Assembly: GCF_007896845.1 (NCBI RefSeq)
Contig: NZ_VOHS01000001.1
Span: forward strand, 310,001-374,000
Length of the DNA: 64,000 nt
Direction: 5' to 3'
Source of the DNA: Chitinophaga pinensis
GTDB taxonomy: Bacteria > Bacteroidota > Bacteroidia > Chitinophagales > Chitinophagaceae
The position numbers and the translations under genes were made by a program. A model generated the notes under the pieces. That model ran no database searches. It worked only from the letters and a program-made list of their open reading frames with translations, and was not told the DNA's origin. Each line of letters opens with the position of its first letter. The stretch's first letter is position 1. Below, piece by piece: positions 35,815 to 44,364 of the stretch.

Positions 35815-35856
35815 AGCTAGTAAGATTTAACTAGTGAATAAAATGTTTGATGTGAG

Positions 35857-35887
35857 CAAATATAGCGCGTTTTATCAGATTACCAAA
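35857..35887 (-). promoter_or_regulatory. Promoter of the HU gene
   Basis: On the minus strand TTTG (35887-35884), a 19-base spacer and TATATTTG (35864-35857) match the full Bacteroidota consensus. The transcript would have a leader of about 36 bases before the HU ATG. Confidence 0.8.
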
Positions 35888-36120
35888 TTTTTTGAATCTT
35901 TTTTAACTAAAAAATCATCGGCTGAAAACGCTTACAGATAACGGTTACAGCAGATTCACACATCATGAGGCATCAATGGGTGTAATGCCTTATTTTGTTG
36001 AAAACCGCTGTGATAGCACATTTGCTGTTGTATTTACTATAAACGCATCTACGTTCCAAGTATTGTACCAAAGTCTGAACCCCCTGTAATCAGTGGATTT
36101 CCTGTGGATAAGTTTAACAA

Positions 36121-36423
36121 CTATACTACCTGCATCACTGTATTGAAAGCTACAAACTGGTTCCCAAACCGCTCATAACCAGCCTGACGGAGGCCTGGCG
36201 CATATTCAGCAAGGAAGGTCTGATAGTTTTCAAGTGTGTCTGTAAAGTACTGAGCTGAGTAGGTTGGACCATCTTCATCATCCTGTTCAAGCAGCCTGCA
36301 GATGCGGAAATCGTGGAAAAGCCCCGTCGCCATGATTGCAGGAATATGTTCTTCTTTCATCCATTGTAACCACCTTTCATTGATGAAGTGTGTTACTTTG
36401 GTTGTTACGTTGTATATAATCAT
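36121..36423 (-). CDS. DUF4286 family protein
   Basis: A 100-residue conserved Bacteroidota protein of the DUF4286 family, with the typical start MIIYNVTTKVTHFINERWLQW and a ferredoxin-like alpha-beta pattern ending SAQYFTDTLENYQTFLAEYA. No catalytic residue is recognised; the fold resembles small dimeric stress or monooxygenase-like (ABM/Dabb-type) proteins. It follows xth by 15 bases on the same strand, so the pair is probably cotranscribed. Confidence 0.85.
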   Translation of the reverse strand: MIIYNVTTKVTHFINERWLQWMKEEHIPAIMATGLFHDFRICRLLEQDDEDGPTYSAQYFTDTLENYQTFLAEYAPGLRQAGYERFGNQFVAFNTVMQVV

Positions 36424-36438
36424 GTGTGAAAACAGGCT

Positions 36439-37203
36439 TTAGGCTTCTAATTGCAGGTATATCGGACAGTGATCTGAATGCTTTACATCCGGCCATATCA
36501 GGGCATCTTTCAGCTTTGTCTGCAGCGGTTCAGTGACACTGATATAGTCGATACGCCAGCCCTTGTTATTAGCCCTTGCATTGGCGCGGACGCTCCACCA
36601 GCTGTATTGATGCGGCTCCGGATGATAATGACGGAATGTATCTACAAATCCATTGCTGAACAGCTTGTCCAGCCACGCTCTTTCTTCCGGCAGAAAACCG
36701 CTGGACTTCTTATTACCCACAGGATCGTGGATATCGATGGGTTTGTGACATATATTATAGTCACCACAGATGATCAGGTTTGGTCTGGTCGCCTTTAGCT
36801 GGTCTACATATCCATAGAACTCGTCCAGCCACTGATATTTATAGGTCTGTCTTTCATCACCACTGGTGCCGGAAGGCATGTAAGTATTGATCAGGGTAAT
36901 ATCGCCGAAATCAAGGCGGATAACGCGTCCTTCTGCATCGCTCTGCATGAATCCGTTACCGTATTGTACATGATCAGGAGTGATTTTTGTCAGTACAGCT
37001 ACGCCGCTATAGCCTTTCTTTTCTGCCGGATACCAGTAGTGCTCAAAGCCAAGCTCTTCAAACTGTTTGTAGTCCACATTGTCTTTGTGTGCTTTGATCT
37101 CCTGCAGGCAGATAATATCCGCCGGATCTGTTTTCAGCCATTCGGTGAAACCCTTGTTCATGGCGGAACGCAGTCCGTTTACATTATAGGAAACAATTCT
37201 CAT
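36439..37203 (-). CDS. xth: Exodeoxyribonuclease III
   Basis: AP endonuclease and 3'-5' exonuclease of base-excision repair. The 254-residue EEP-fold protein has SYNVNGLRSAM (N7), CLQEIKAHKDN (magnesium Glu), YMPSGT, CGDYNICHKPID (D, N), WWSVRANARANNKGWRIDYI and SDHCPI (D, H), so the catalytic set is complete. It resembles ExoA more than E. coli XthA. It heads a two-gene unit with the DUF4286 gene. Confidence 0.95.
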   Translation of the reverse strand: MRIVSYNVNGLRSAMNKGFTEWLKTDPADIICLQEIKAHKDNVDYKQFEELGFEHYWYPAEKKGYSGVAVLTKITPDHVQYGNGFMQSDAEGRVIRLDFGDITLINTYMPSGTSGDERQTYKYQWLDEFYGYVDQLKATRPNLIICGDYNICHKPIDIHDPVGNKKSSGFLPEERAWLDKLFSNGFVDTFRHYHPEPHQYSWWSVRANARANNKGWRIDYISVTEPLQTKLKDALIWPDVKHSDHCPIYLQLEA

Positions 37204-37259
37204 GGTGTGCTAGGTCATTGTCCCGTGGAGGGGAACAATCTGTGTTGGTTATATAAAAA

Positions 37260-37286
37260 AGCCGGTAGCCCTGAGAACTACCGGCT
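37260..37286 (-). terminator. Terminator after metH
   Basis: AGCCGGTAG and CTACCGGCT form a perfect 9-bp stem; the minus strand continues TTTTTTATAT. It ends the split metH operon before xth. Confidence 0.92.
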
Positions 37287-37297
37287 CTATCGAATCA

Positions 37298-40054
37298 TTA
37301 CATGTCGTATTCAAGTACGGGGCGAAGCCATTTTTCGGCTTCTTCTATTGTCCATCCTTTACGTGCTGCATAGTCTTCTACCTGGTCTTTTTCAATCTTG
37401 CCCAGTCCGAAGTATTTCGCTTCAGGATTTGCAAAATACCAGCCGCTTACACTGGAAGCAGGGTACATTGCGAGTGATTCTGTCAGTATGATACCGGTAT
37501 TTTCGGTAGCATCCAGCATATCGAACATTTTGTATTTCTCTGTGTGTTCCGGACAGGCAGGATAACCTGGCGCAGGACGGATACCCGTGTATTCCTCGCG
37601 GATCAGCTGATCATTGTCCAGCGTTTCCTCGTTAGCATAGCCCCAGAACTCTTTTCTCACGCGTTTATGCATGAGTTCTGCAAAGGCTTCTACCAGTCTG
37701 TCAGCAAGGGCTTTCAGCATAATGCTGCTATAATCATCAAGGTCTTCCTTGAACTTCTCCAGCCATTTCTCGATGTCGCCACCAGTGGTTACAGCAAAAG
37801 CGCCCATATAGTCCTGTATGCCTGATTCTGCCGGTGCAATAAAGTCAGCGAGGGAGAAGTTAGGCTGTCCCGGTGCTTTCTTCAGCTGCTGGCGGAGACA
37901 TTCAAGGTGAACAGTACCCTGACCCGGTTTAGGCGATAATACCGAGATGGTATCATCTGCACTTCTGTTGGCCGGGAAGAGGCCGATCACGGCGTTGGCA
38001 GTCAGCCATTTTTCTTCTACAATGCGCTTCAGCATTGCTTTGGCGTCTTCATACAGACGGGTTGCTTCCGTACCTACAATTTCATCACTCAGGATCTGCG
38101 GGAATTTCCCGTGCAGCTCCCATGAAATGAAGAATGGTTGCCAGTCGATATATTCAGCGATTTCAGCCAGATCATAGTTACGGAACACCTGTACACCCAG
38201 TTGTTTTGGTACGACCGGTTTGTAGTTGCTCCAGTCTGTGATCGCCTTATGCTGACGTGCTTCTGCTATAGGCAGGTATTGTTTTACCGGTTTTTTATTC
38301 CGGAAGTTTTCGTTCAGTTTCTGGTAATCCTTTTTAACGTCGTCGAGGAAAGTCTTTTTAAGCGCTTTATTCAGCAAACTACCTGTCACCGTTACGCTAC
38401 GGGATGCATCCAGTACGTGGATCACACCGTGCTCGTATTCCGGAGCGATCTTCACCGCCGTGTGAGTACGGGAAGTAGTCGCACCACCAATGATCAGAGG
38501 TACTTCGAAATGCTGGCGTTTCATTTCTCTCGCCACGTTCACCATTTCGTCAAGACTCGGGGTGATCAGACCACTGAGGCCGATGATATCCACCTGTTCC
38601 TGACGGGCGGTCTGTAATATCTTTTCAGCAGGTACCATTACGCCCATGTCTATGATGTCATAGCCATTACAGCCGAGTACCACGCCTACAATGTTTTTAC
38701 CGATATCATGTACGTCGCCTTTTACGGTAGCGAGCAGTATTTTTCCAGCGGATTTTACTACACCGCCATTCTCAGCTACCATTCGCTGTTTTTCCTCTTC
38801 AATAAAAGGGGTGAGAACAGCCACTGATTTCTTCATTACACGGGCGCTTTTTACCACCTGTGGAAGAAACATTTTACCACTGCCAAACAGGTCGCCAACG
38901 ATGTTCATACCATCCATCAGCGGGCCTTCGATCACATCCAGCGGACGAGGGTACTTCTGGCGGGCTTCTTCTGTATCACCCTCAATATAGTCGGTGATAC
39001 CGTTCACCAGTGCATGGCTCAGTCTTTGTTCTACGGTGCCCTGACGCCATGTCTCGTCTTTCTCGATCACTTTACCTTTACTTTTAACCGTTTCGGCAAA
39101 GGCAATCAGACGTTCAGTGGCATCTTCTCTACGGTTCAGGATGGCGTCATCACACAGTTCACGCAGTTCAGGCTCTATCTCATCATAGATCTGAAGCATA
39201 CCGGCATTCACGATGCCCATATTCATACCAGCCTTGATGGCATAGAACAGGAATGCGGAGTGCATGGCTTCACGCACCACATCATTACCACGGAAAGAGA
39301 AGGAGATATTACTTACCCCACCGCTTACGCTGGTGAGTGGCATCAATTCTTTAATACGGCGGGTAGCGTTGATAAAGTCTACCGCGTAGTTATTATGCTC
39401 TTCGATACCCGTTGCGATCGCGAAGATGTTCGGGTCGAAGATGATATCCTGCGGATCGAAACCTACCTGTTCTGTAAGGATCTTGTAGGAACGATGGCAG
39501 AAGCTTACTTTCTTTTCTTCTGTATCGGCCTGACCGTATTCGTCAAAGGCCATTACAACTACAGCTGCACCAAAGGCTTTACAGATCTTCGCCTGTTCGA
39601 CGAATTTAGCTTCGCCTTCCTTCAGACTGATGGAGTTCACGATACATTTACCCTGCAGGCATTTCAGGCCGGCTTCGATGATAGAGAACTTACTGGAGTC
39701 GATCATCACCGGTATCCTGGAGATATCGGGCTCCGCTGCCAGCAGGTTCAGGAAGGTGGTCATGGCTTTTTCTCCATCGAGGAGGGCGTCATCCATGTTC
39801 ACGTCCAGTACCTGGGCACCGTTTTCTACCTGCTGACGGGCCACTGAAAGGGCTTCTTCATAGAGCCCTTCTCTGATCAGACGGGCAAATTTCTTGGATC
39901 CTGTTACGTTGGTACGTTCACCAATGTTGATGAAGTTTGTCTCCGGCCTCACCACCAATGGTTCCAGACCGCTCAGGCGAAGGTAAGGTTGAATGATCCG
40001 GCCTGCCGGCGCGGCTGTTTCTATCGTATCTGTTGAAGTGATTGTATCGCTCAT
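37298..40054 (-). CDS. metH: Methionine synthase, folate/cobalamin/activation part of split MetH
   Basis: Carries the modules of cobalamin-dependent methionine synthase that handle methyl-THF and cobalamin. The 918-residue protein contains the pterin-binding barrel (about 35-300, [17 protein letters not shown]), the cap helices (330-425), the B12 Rossmann domain (435-570) with DVHDIGKN, where H449 is the lower cobalt ligand, and the C-terminal SAM-dependent reactivation domain (590-918, with [12 protein letters not shown]). The N-terminal homocysteine-binding barrel is absent and encoded by the gene upstream, 44 bases away. Together they equal a full E. coli MetH in length. Confidence 0.96.
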   Translation of the reverse strand: MSDTITSTDTIETAAPAGRIIQPYLRLSGLEPLVVRPETNFINIGERTNVTGSKKFARLIREGLYEEALSVARQQVENGAQVLDVNMDDALLDGEKAMTTFLNLLAAEPDISRIPVMIDSSKFSIIEAGLKCLQGKCIVNSISLKEGEAKFVEQAKICKAFGAAVVVMAFDEYGQADTEEKKVSFCHRSYKILTEQVGFDPQDIIFDPNIFAIATGIEEHNNYAVDFINATRRIKELMPLTSVSGGVSNISFSFRGNDVVREAMHSAFLFYAIKAGMNMGIVNAGMLQIYDEIEPELRELCDDAILNRREDATERLIAFAETVKSKGKVIEKDETWRQGTVEQRLSHALVNGITDYIEGDTEEARQKYPRPLDVIEGPLMDGMNIVGDLFGSGKMFLPQVVKSARVMKKSVAVLTPFIEEEKQRMVAENGGVVKSAGKILLATVKGDVHDIGKNIVGVVLGCNGYDIIDMGVMVPAEKILQTARQEQVDIIGLSGLITPSLDEMVNVAREMKRQHFEVPLIIGGATTSRTHTAVKIAPEYEHGVIHVLDASRSVTVTGSLLNKALKKTFLDDVKKDYQKLNENFRNKKPVKQYLPIAEARQHKAITDWSNYKPVVPKQLGVQVFRNYDLAEIAEYIDWQPFFISWELHGKFPQILSDEIVGTEATRLYEDAKAMLKRIVEEKWLTANAVIGLFPANRSADDTISVLSPKPGQGTVHLECLRQQLKKAPGQPNFSLADFIAPAESGIQDYMGAFAVTTGGDIEKWLEKFKEDLDDYSSIMLKALADRLVEAFAELMHKRVRKEFWGYANEETLDNDQLIREEYTGIRPAPGYPACPEHTEKYKMFDMLDATENTGIILTESLAMYPASSVSGWYFANPEAKYFGLGKIEKDQVEDYAARKGWTIEEAEKWLRPVLEYDM

Positions 40055-40098
40055 TTGAGTTACTGTAGTAATTGTAGGAATACCCCTGTTTATATGGT

Positions 40099-41115
40099 TT
40101 ACGCCAATGTTTCTACCATTTCAGGCAGGCGTCTCGGACTCACTGTTTTTACATGTTCTGCAATGTGACGGATGTGGTCAGGCGTAGTGCCGCAACAACC
40201 ACCCACGATGTTCACATATCCTTCTTTTGCAAAATCTTCAATGATATGAGCGGTATGATCAGGTGTTTCGTCATATTCACCAAATGCATTTGGCAGACCC
40301 GCGTTCGGATAACAGCTGACATTGCAGGCTGCAATCTGTGACAGTTCTGAGATGTAAGGGCGCATCTGCTCACCACCCAGTGCACAGTTAAGGCCTACAG
40401 AGAATGGTTTTACGTGCATTACGGAGATATAGAATGCTTCCAGTGTCTGACCGCTGAGGGTTCTTCCGGATGCATCTGTAATGGTACCGGAGATCATTAC
40501 AGGTAATTCAGGTTGTGCGATATCGCTGAAATATTTCTTGATAGCGAAAATAGCTGCCTTACTGTTTAGTGTATCGAAGATCGTCTCGATCAGCAGAATA
40601 TCTGCCCCGCCTTCATGTAAACCTTTTATCTGCTCATAATAAGCTTCCACTACCTCGTCAAAGGTAACGGAACGGAAACCCGGATTATTTACGTCAGGGG
40701 AGAGGGAGAGTGTTTTATTCAAAGGACCGATAGCACCTGCCACAAACCTTGGTTTGTCAGGGTTCTTTGCGGTGTACTCCTGCGCTGCTTTTTTAGCAAT
40801 ACGGGCAGCAGCAACGTTCATTTCAAAAGCCAGTGACTGCATGTCGTAGTCGGCCATTGCAATGGTAGTACTGCTGAATGTATTGGTCTCGATAATATCG
40901 GCGCCAGCTTCCAGATACTCTTTATGTATAGCTTCGATGATCTGAGGTTGTGTGAGACAAAGCAGGTCATTATTGCCTTTTACGTCGAGGTGATAGTCTT
41001 TGAAGCGTTCGCCTCTGTAGTCGGCTTCTTCCAGTTTATAGCGCTGGATCATGGTTCCCATCGCTCCGTCAATAATTAGAATGCGCTCAGCCGCACATTG
41101 GGATAATGATTTCAT
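40099..41115 (-). CDS. Methionine synthase, homocysteine-binding part of split MetH
   Basis: A 338-residue TIM-barrel homocysteine S-methyltransferase domain that supplies zinc-bound homocysteine to the MetH partner. Zinc ligands are visible: a cysteine in [10 protein letters not shown] and the pair C307-C308 in [20 protein letters not shown] and ETNTF are further family motifs. It is a separate gene, upstream of and cotranscribed with the larger subunit, so the active enzyme is probably a two-chain complex. An alternative as a cobalamin-independent homocysteine methyltransferase is less likely given the context. Confidence 0.93.
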   Translation of the reverse strand: MKSLSQCAAERILIIDGAMGTMIQRYKLEEADYRGERFKDYHLDVKGNNDLLCLTQPQIIEAIHKEYLEAGADIIETNTFSSTTIAMADYDMQSLAFEMNVAAARIAKKAAQEYTAKNPDKPRFVAGAIGPLNKTLSLSPDVNNPGFRSVTFDEVVEAYYEQIKGLHEGGADILLIETIFDTLNSKAAIFAIKKYFSDIAQPELPVMISGTITDASGRTLSGQTLEAFYISVMHVKPFSVGLNCALGGEQMRPYISELSQIAACNVSCYPNAGLPNAFGEYDETPDHTAHIIEDFAKEGYVNIVGGCCGTTPDHIRHIAEHVKTVSPRRLPEMVETLA

Positions 41116-41171
41116 AATTGTAATACGTTTATTAGTTACTGTTTAATAATGCCCACAGGTCGAACAATAAA

Positions 41172-41201
41172 CAAATCTACCTGCAGAAACTAATAAACAA
41201 A
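41172..41201 (-). promoter_or_regulatory. Promoter of the metH operon with duplicated core
   Basis: On the minus strand TTTG (41201-41198), 18 bases and TAGATTTG (41179-41172) match the consensus. The -33 TTTG is part of a second -7-like box, TACATTTG (41205-41198), because the motif AATAAACAAAT(C/G)TAC occurs twice, 26 bases apart. The metH ATG follows after about 50 bases of leader. Confidence 0.65.
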
Positions 41202-41205
41202 TGTA

Positions 41206-41394
41206 CTTAATAATTACCTTATAAAATAAGGCTTGGCGCGGATGACAGCCGCCTGACGAAAGGGTCAGTACGAAGCATCAGCTGCTTTTCATGTGGAGTG
41301 CTGATGGTATCTAAATGATTAAAAAGTGACTTCGAGCCATGGGAGGGGGTTCTATGGTTATTATGATGCCTATTTCCCACAAAAGATAGAAAAA
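41206..41394. other. Structured spacer between divergent metH and micropeptide promoters
   Basis: It contains the stems GCGG/CCGC (41238-41252) and CATCAGC/GCTGATG (41276-41306) and is more GC-rich than other spacers. I looked for SAM-I, SAM-II and cobalamin riboswitch hallmarks on the metH strand and found none. It may hold operators for the two divergent promoters. Confidence 0.4.
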
Positions 41395-41426
41395 TTTGTT
41401 TTGATTTACAAAGTCTACTATATTTG
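41395..41426 (+). promoter_or_regulatory. Promoter of the Cys-rich micropeptide unit
   Basis: TTTG (41395-41398), a 20-base spacer and TATATTTG (41419-41426) match the Bacteroidota consensus. The start codon at 41455 follows after a leader with the stem GGGAGC-cac-GCTCCC (41437-41451). Confidence 0.75.
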
Positions 41427-41454
41427 TAGGGTAATAGGGAGCCACGCTCCCATA

Positions 41455-41562
41455 ATGAGAATTACGATGCAAAAAGAGGTTCAACAATCGTTAGGGCACG
41501 TTACCACCCTGAACATGCTTCATCAAAACAACTGTTGTTATAACCAGCACTGTTGTTGCTAA
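41455..41562 (+). CDS. Cysteine-rich micropeptide, possible leader peptide
   Basis: A 35-codon open frame directly downstream of a good promoter (an alternative ATG at 41467 gives 31 codons). The C-terminal residues are CCYNQHCCC: five of the last nine are cysteine, followed at once by the stop. Two imperfect 20-bp direct repeats (16 of 20 identical, 41495-41514 and 41565-41584) flank the Cys codons, and AACAAC-t-GTTGTT lies over them. Such Cys-clusters just before a stop are typical of attenuator leader peptides, and the neighbour metH belongs to sulfur metabolism. A metal-binding peptide or a small secreted precursor is possible but no signal peptide is seen. Confidence 0.55.
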   Translation: MRITMQKEVQQSLGHVTTLNMLHQNNCCYNQHCCC

Positions 41563-41621
41563 CCGGCACATTACCACCATTGACCGTTTAGTTTTTTAAC
41601 CTGCATTAAATCATTATTGAT

Positions 41622-41831
41622 ATGAGTATTGCTGAGCATGTACACAGCTTGCAGCAACACCTGGCACAGTATGGACTGTTCCCGGTGCCTGCGGACGCCG
41701 ATCGTGGAGAAGCAGAGGTATTTAAGATCTGCTTTCTGAATAAGTATGAGATGAAGAGATGGCAGGAGCTACGGGAAAGCGAGAAAGAAGCTGGTGAGGT
41801 GGACAAACACCATTCCATAACAAAGAAATAA
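41622..41831 (+). CDS. Small unknown protein downstream of the micropeptide, possibly frameshifted
   Basis: A 69-codon frame (MSIAEHVHSLQQHLAQ...SITKK) that I do not recognise. It starts 59 bases after the micropeptide and ends in AAG AAA TAA C. If reading slipped +1 over the stop (AAA-t-AAC), a further 35 codons would be read in the next frame (41830-41937), with protein-like composition, including QSGGLSVAGLPVKK, before a TAA. The +1 frame has a stop at 41818-41820, so the join would have to be near 41829. Either the gene carries a frameshift mutation, or it uses programmed shifting, or the second part is chance. No family is assigned. Confidence 0.5.
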   Translation: MSIAEHVHSLQQHLAQYGLFPVPADADRGEAEVFKICFLNKYEMKRWQELRESEKEAGEVDKHHSITKK

Positions 41832-41964
41832 CCGGGGTACTTACCCGTCGGTATATAAGGCAGACCTGATACAGTCCGGAGGTTTATCTGTAGCAGGTTT
41901 GCCCGTAAAGAAAAAACCAACCATCAACCTTTTTTCATAACGTGGAATTACAGGTTAAACACAC

Positions 41965-41992
41965 ACGAGTGTTGTTCAGCACTCGTATCTTT
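41965..41992 (+). terminator. Terminator of the micropeptide unit
   Basis: ACGAGTG-ttgttcag-CACTCGT is followed by ATCTTTTT on the plus strand. It closes a transcription unit of about 560 bases that begins at the promoter 41395-41426. Confidence 0.8.
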
Positions 41993-41994
41993 TT

Positions 41995-42047
41995 AAGCAA
42001 AACGCTTAACATGGAATGGTAGCCATTCTATGTTAAGCGTTTTGCTT
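41995..42047. repeat. 25-bp inverted repeat before recR 3' end
   Basis: Arms 41995-42019 and 42023-42047 pair over 25 positions with one G-T wobble around the loop TAG. The plus strand continues TATTG. It lies between the micropeptide terminator and the end of the convergent recR gene. Confidence 0.85.
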
Positions 42048-42088
42048 TATTGTATAACAAGCTGCTTTAATAGCGTTATCTGTCTGTG

Positions 42089-42706
42089 TTATTTCTGCAC
42101 ATAACTTTCCAGCGGAAGCCTGTTAGAAATAGATCTTGCCAGCGTCATTTCATCCGCATATTCAAGTTCGCCGCCAAAAGCAATACCACGGGCGATCGTA
42201 GTGATCTTACACGGGAATTCCTTCAGCTTTTTAGACAGGTAATAGATCGTAGTATCACCCTCAATAGTTGGGCTGAGCGCCATGATGATCTCGTCCACTC
42301 CCTGTTGCTGTACTCTCTCCACCAGTGAATAGATATTCAGCTGATCCGGACCAATACCATCAATAGGAGAGATAATACCGCCCAGCACATGATACACACC
42401 ATTGAACTGTTGTGTATTTTCTATCGCCATTACATCACGGATGTTCTCTACTACACAGACCAGTGCCTTATTACGGGATGGGCTGCTGCATATACTGCAT
42501 ACTTCCTGATCAGAAACGTTGTGGCATACTTTACAGAATTTGATCTGCTCCCGCATACGGGTCACTACTTCACCAAACAGTTTCACCTGCGCAGGGTCCT
42601 GTTTGAGCAGATGTAACACCAGACGTAAGGCGGTTTTTTTGCCAATGCCCGGTAGCCGCGCAAACTCATTAACTGCATTTTCTATCAGTGCGGAGGAAAA
42701 TATCAT
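42089..42706 (-). CDS. recR: Recombination protein RecR
   Basis: Part of the RecFOR pathway that loads RecA onto gapped DNA. The 205-residue protein has an HhH region ([14 protein letters not shown]), a C4 zinc finger [16 protein letters not shown] and a Toprim domain starting [16 protein letters not shown], ending in a C-terminal Walker-B-like [15 protein letters not shown]. The length is normal. It lies 72 bases downstream of an Ig-like lipoprotein gene on the same strand; no functional link is expected. Confidence 0.97.
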   Translation of the reverse strand: MIFSSALIENAVNEFARLPGIGKKTALRLVLHLLKQDPAQVKLFGEVVTRMREQIKFCKVCHNVSDQEVCSICSSPSRNKALVCVVENIRDVMAIENTQQFNGVYHVLGGIISPIDGIGPDQLNIYSLVERVQQQGVDEIIMALSPTIEGDTTIYYLSKKLKEFPCKITTIARGIAFGGELEYADEMTLARSISNRLPLESYVQK

Positions 42707-42778
42707 ACTGTAAAATTAACTCAATTACGATTGATGTATTACGATTTGTCTGTTCCGGCAAGCCGGTTCGTAATTGCG

Positions 42779-44263
42779 CTAAAAACTGACCGGTACCTTT
42801 ACTGCCCAGTTGGCCTTTATGTTCTCTTTCTTAGGGAAGCTGACCACTCTTTCCGGCTGTTTCTTCGGCGTACCGTAGTAAACGCCGCGATCCCATTTGC
42901 CATTATCATTTTCATCCATCAGTATCCATACTTCATATTCCCCGGGGGTAATACGCTTCTGGATCCATGAGCCACGTACAATTTTTCCGGAATACTTTAC
43001 TTCCTTGTTAACAATGAGCTGGGCCACATAATGCATCGTATCGCTGATAGCTGCTTTTGAACTGTCACTCAGCGTGAGCGACACCATCACCTTGCCGTAA
43101 TCTGATTCTTTTTTAGCGTTGAAGGTGATCGTATCTGACTTATTAGGTTGTAATCCTGTTGAGTCAGCAACAGATTCCTTCGGAATGATCAGTTCATACG
43201 GTTTACCCTCTTTCCAGTCGAAGTTGACATACAGTTTGGTACGGGTAGAGTCCAGTGTGGTGGTGAATTCCACCGGTGTATACAGTGTGTCCTGCGTGAG
43301 ACTGATGGCCATACTGTCAAACTTCGTAATTGGATAGCTGAAGCTGATCAGTAATGGTTTTCCCAGTTCCTGTTTGTTGTCGGTCAGGTCAGGTGAAATG
43401 TTCAGGATGCGTTTTTTCTTTTTCTCTTTGTCTTTCTCCTTTTCCTTCTTCTCCGGTTCTGGTTCCGGTGCCGGCTGGTCTTCACCAGGCACGTCTTCCG
43501 GTTTCTTCAGAGTGCTGTCCAGCTCTGTGAATAACAGCATGGTAATATCGCTCAGATTCTGTTCGCGGAGATGTAGCAGACTATCATTGAAGGCAATCAT
43601 TTCCTTCGGCTGATTGTACTGAAGATCCCTGTCTTCTTCTTTAAGTGCAAACAATTTGTAATCACCCGGGGCCATATTCCTGAACCAGAACGATCCATTG
43701 CCTTTGGAACGGGCAAAATACACCGGTTTTTCTTTGGACACGATAGAGTCAACGTTGCTCCGGTAGATCATTACCGCTACGTTACTATCGGGTTTACCTG
43801 TTTCTGCATCTATGATAAAACCTCTTACCTGTAAGGAATCCAGATAGTCGCCTGTAGAGACAACGTATTGAAAGTCCTGTATGGGGTTGTTTTCGTTATT
43901 ATCCCGGATTGCGTCAGCAAAGTTGAATGTATAAGTAGTATTGGGCTGAAGGGTATCCTTGATCTCCATCGTTACTGTTCTCAGTTTGAACGTAACCGAA
44001 GGGGTACGTTTCAGAGTAGGAGATACGATCAGCTTTTCAAACACATTGTCTACCTGCACAAATTCGTTGAAAGTAAAAGAGACCTTTTTTGCCTTAAAAT
44101 GAAGGGTAGAGTCCGGAGGATTAATGCCCATCAGCCTCGGCGCCAGGGTATCTTTCGGGCCACCGCTCGGAGGAACGATGTTAGCGCAGCCCGGGAGAAG
44201 ATAAATACAGGCGCTTAGTATGATCAGCCAGTTGGCCCAGCCACGGAAAATATGATTCATCAT
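42779..44263 (-). CDS. Ig-like domain lipoprotein
   Basis: A 494-residue secreted lipoprotein: the signal peptide ends in the lipobox LLPGC (C26). The N-terminal part is an SbsA-like Ig domain (PPSGGPKDTLAPRL, FNEFVQVDNVFEKLIVSP, PNTTYTFNFADAIRDNNENNP), followed by a CarboxypepD_reg-like domain around 150-215 (GFIIDAETGKPDSNVAV). A charged Glu/Lys linker (EPEPEKKEKEKDKEKKKK) around residues 270-288 separates it from further Ig-like modules. This architecture is common in Bacteroidota surface lipoproteins, function unknown. Confidence 0.8.
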   Translation of the reverse strand: MMNHIFRGWANWLIILSACIYLLPGCANIVPPSGGPKDTLAPRLMGINPPDSTLHFKAKKVSFTFNEFVQVDNVFEKLIVSPTLKRTPSVTFKLRTVTMEIKDTLQPNTTYTFNFADAIRDNNENNPIQDFQYVVSTGDYLDSLQVRGFIIDAETGKPDSNVAVMIYRSNVDSIVSKEKPVYFARSKGNGSFWFRNMAPGDYKLFALKEEDRDLQYNQPKEMIAFNDSLLHLREQNLSDITMLLFTELDSTLKKPEDVPGEDQPAPEPEPEKKEKEKDKEKKKKRILNISPDLTDNKQELGKPLLISFSYPITKFDSMAISLTQDTLYTPVEFTTTLDSTRTKLYVNFDWKEGKPYELIIPKESVADSTGLQPNKSDTITFNAKKESDYGKVMVSLTLSDSSKAAISDTMHYVAQLIVNKEVKYSGKIVRGSWIQKRITPGEYEVWILMDENDNGKWDRGVYYGTPKKQPERVVSFPKKENIKANWAVKVPVSF

Positions 44264-44364
44264 TTAATGTGTTATTCCAAAAACCGGTTCCAAAGATCAA
44301 ACTCCAATCAGTAATATCCAAATATACCGGGGAGCGGACACGGTCGGGCAATGGTAAGTTTTTG

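Noticed and set aside
36103..36111. Perfect DnaA box (TGTGGATAA) near HU, suggesting an origin
   Set aside because: Only one perfect box is present and no cluster or clear unwinding element was found; one such 9-mer is expected by chance about every 130 kb on two strands.
39014..39847. Long open frame (277 codons) opposite metH
   Set aside because: Antisense to the conserved pterin-binding domain of MetH.
41116..41400. SAM or cobalamin riboswitch upstream of metH
   Set aside because: The hallmark cores of SAM-I, SAM-II and B12 riboswitches are not recognisable and the promoter leaves only about 50 bases of leader.
41606..41920. 104-codon minus-strand frame over the unknown plus-strand gene
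   Set aside because: The plus strand has a promoter, two ordered frames and a terminator; the minus frame has no such signals.
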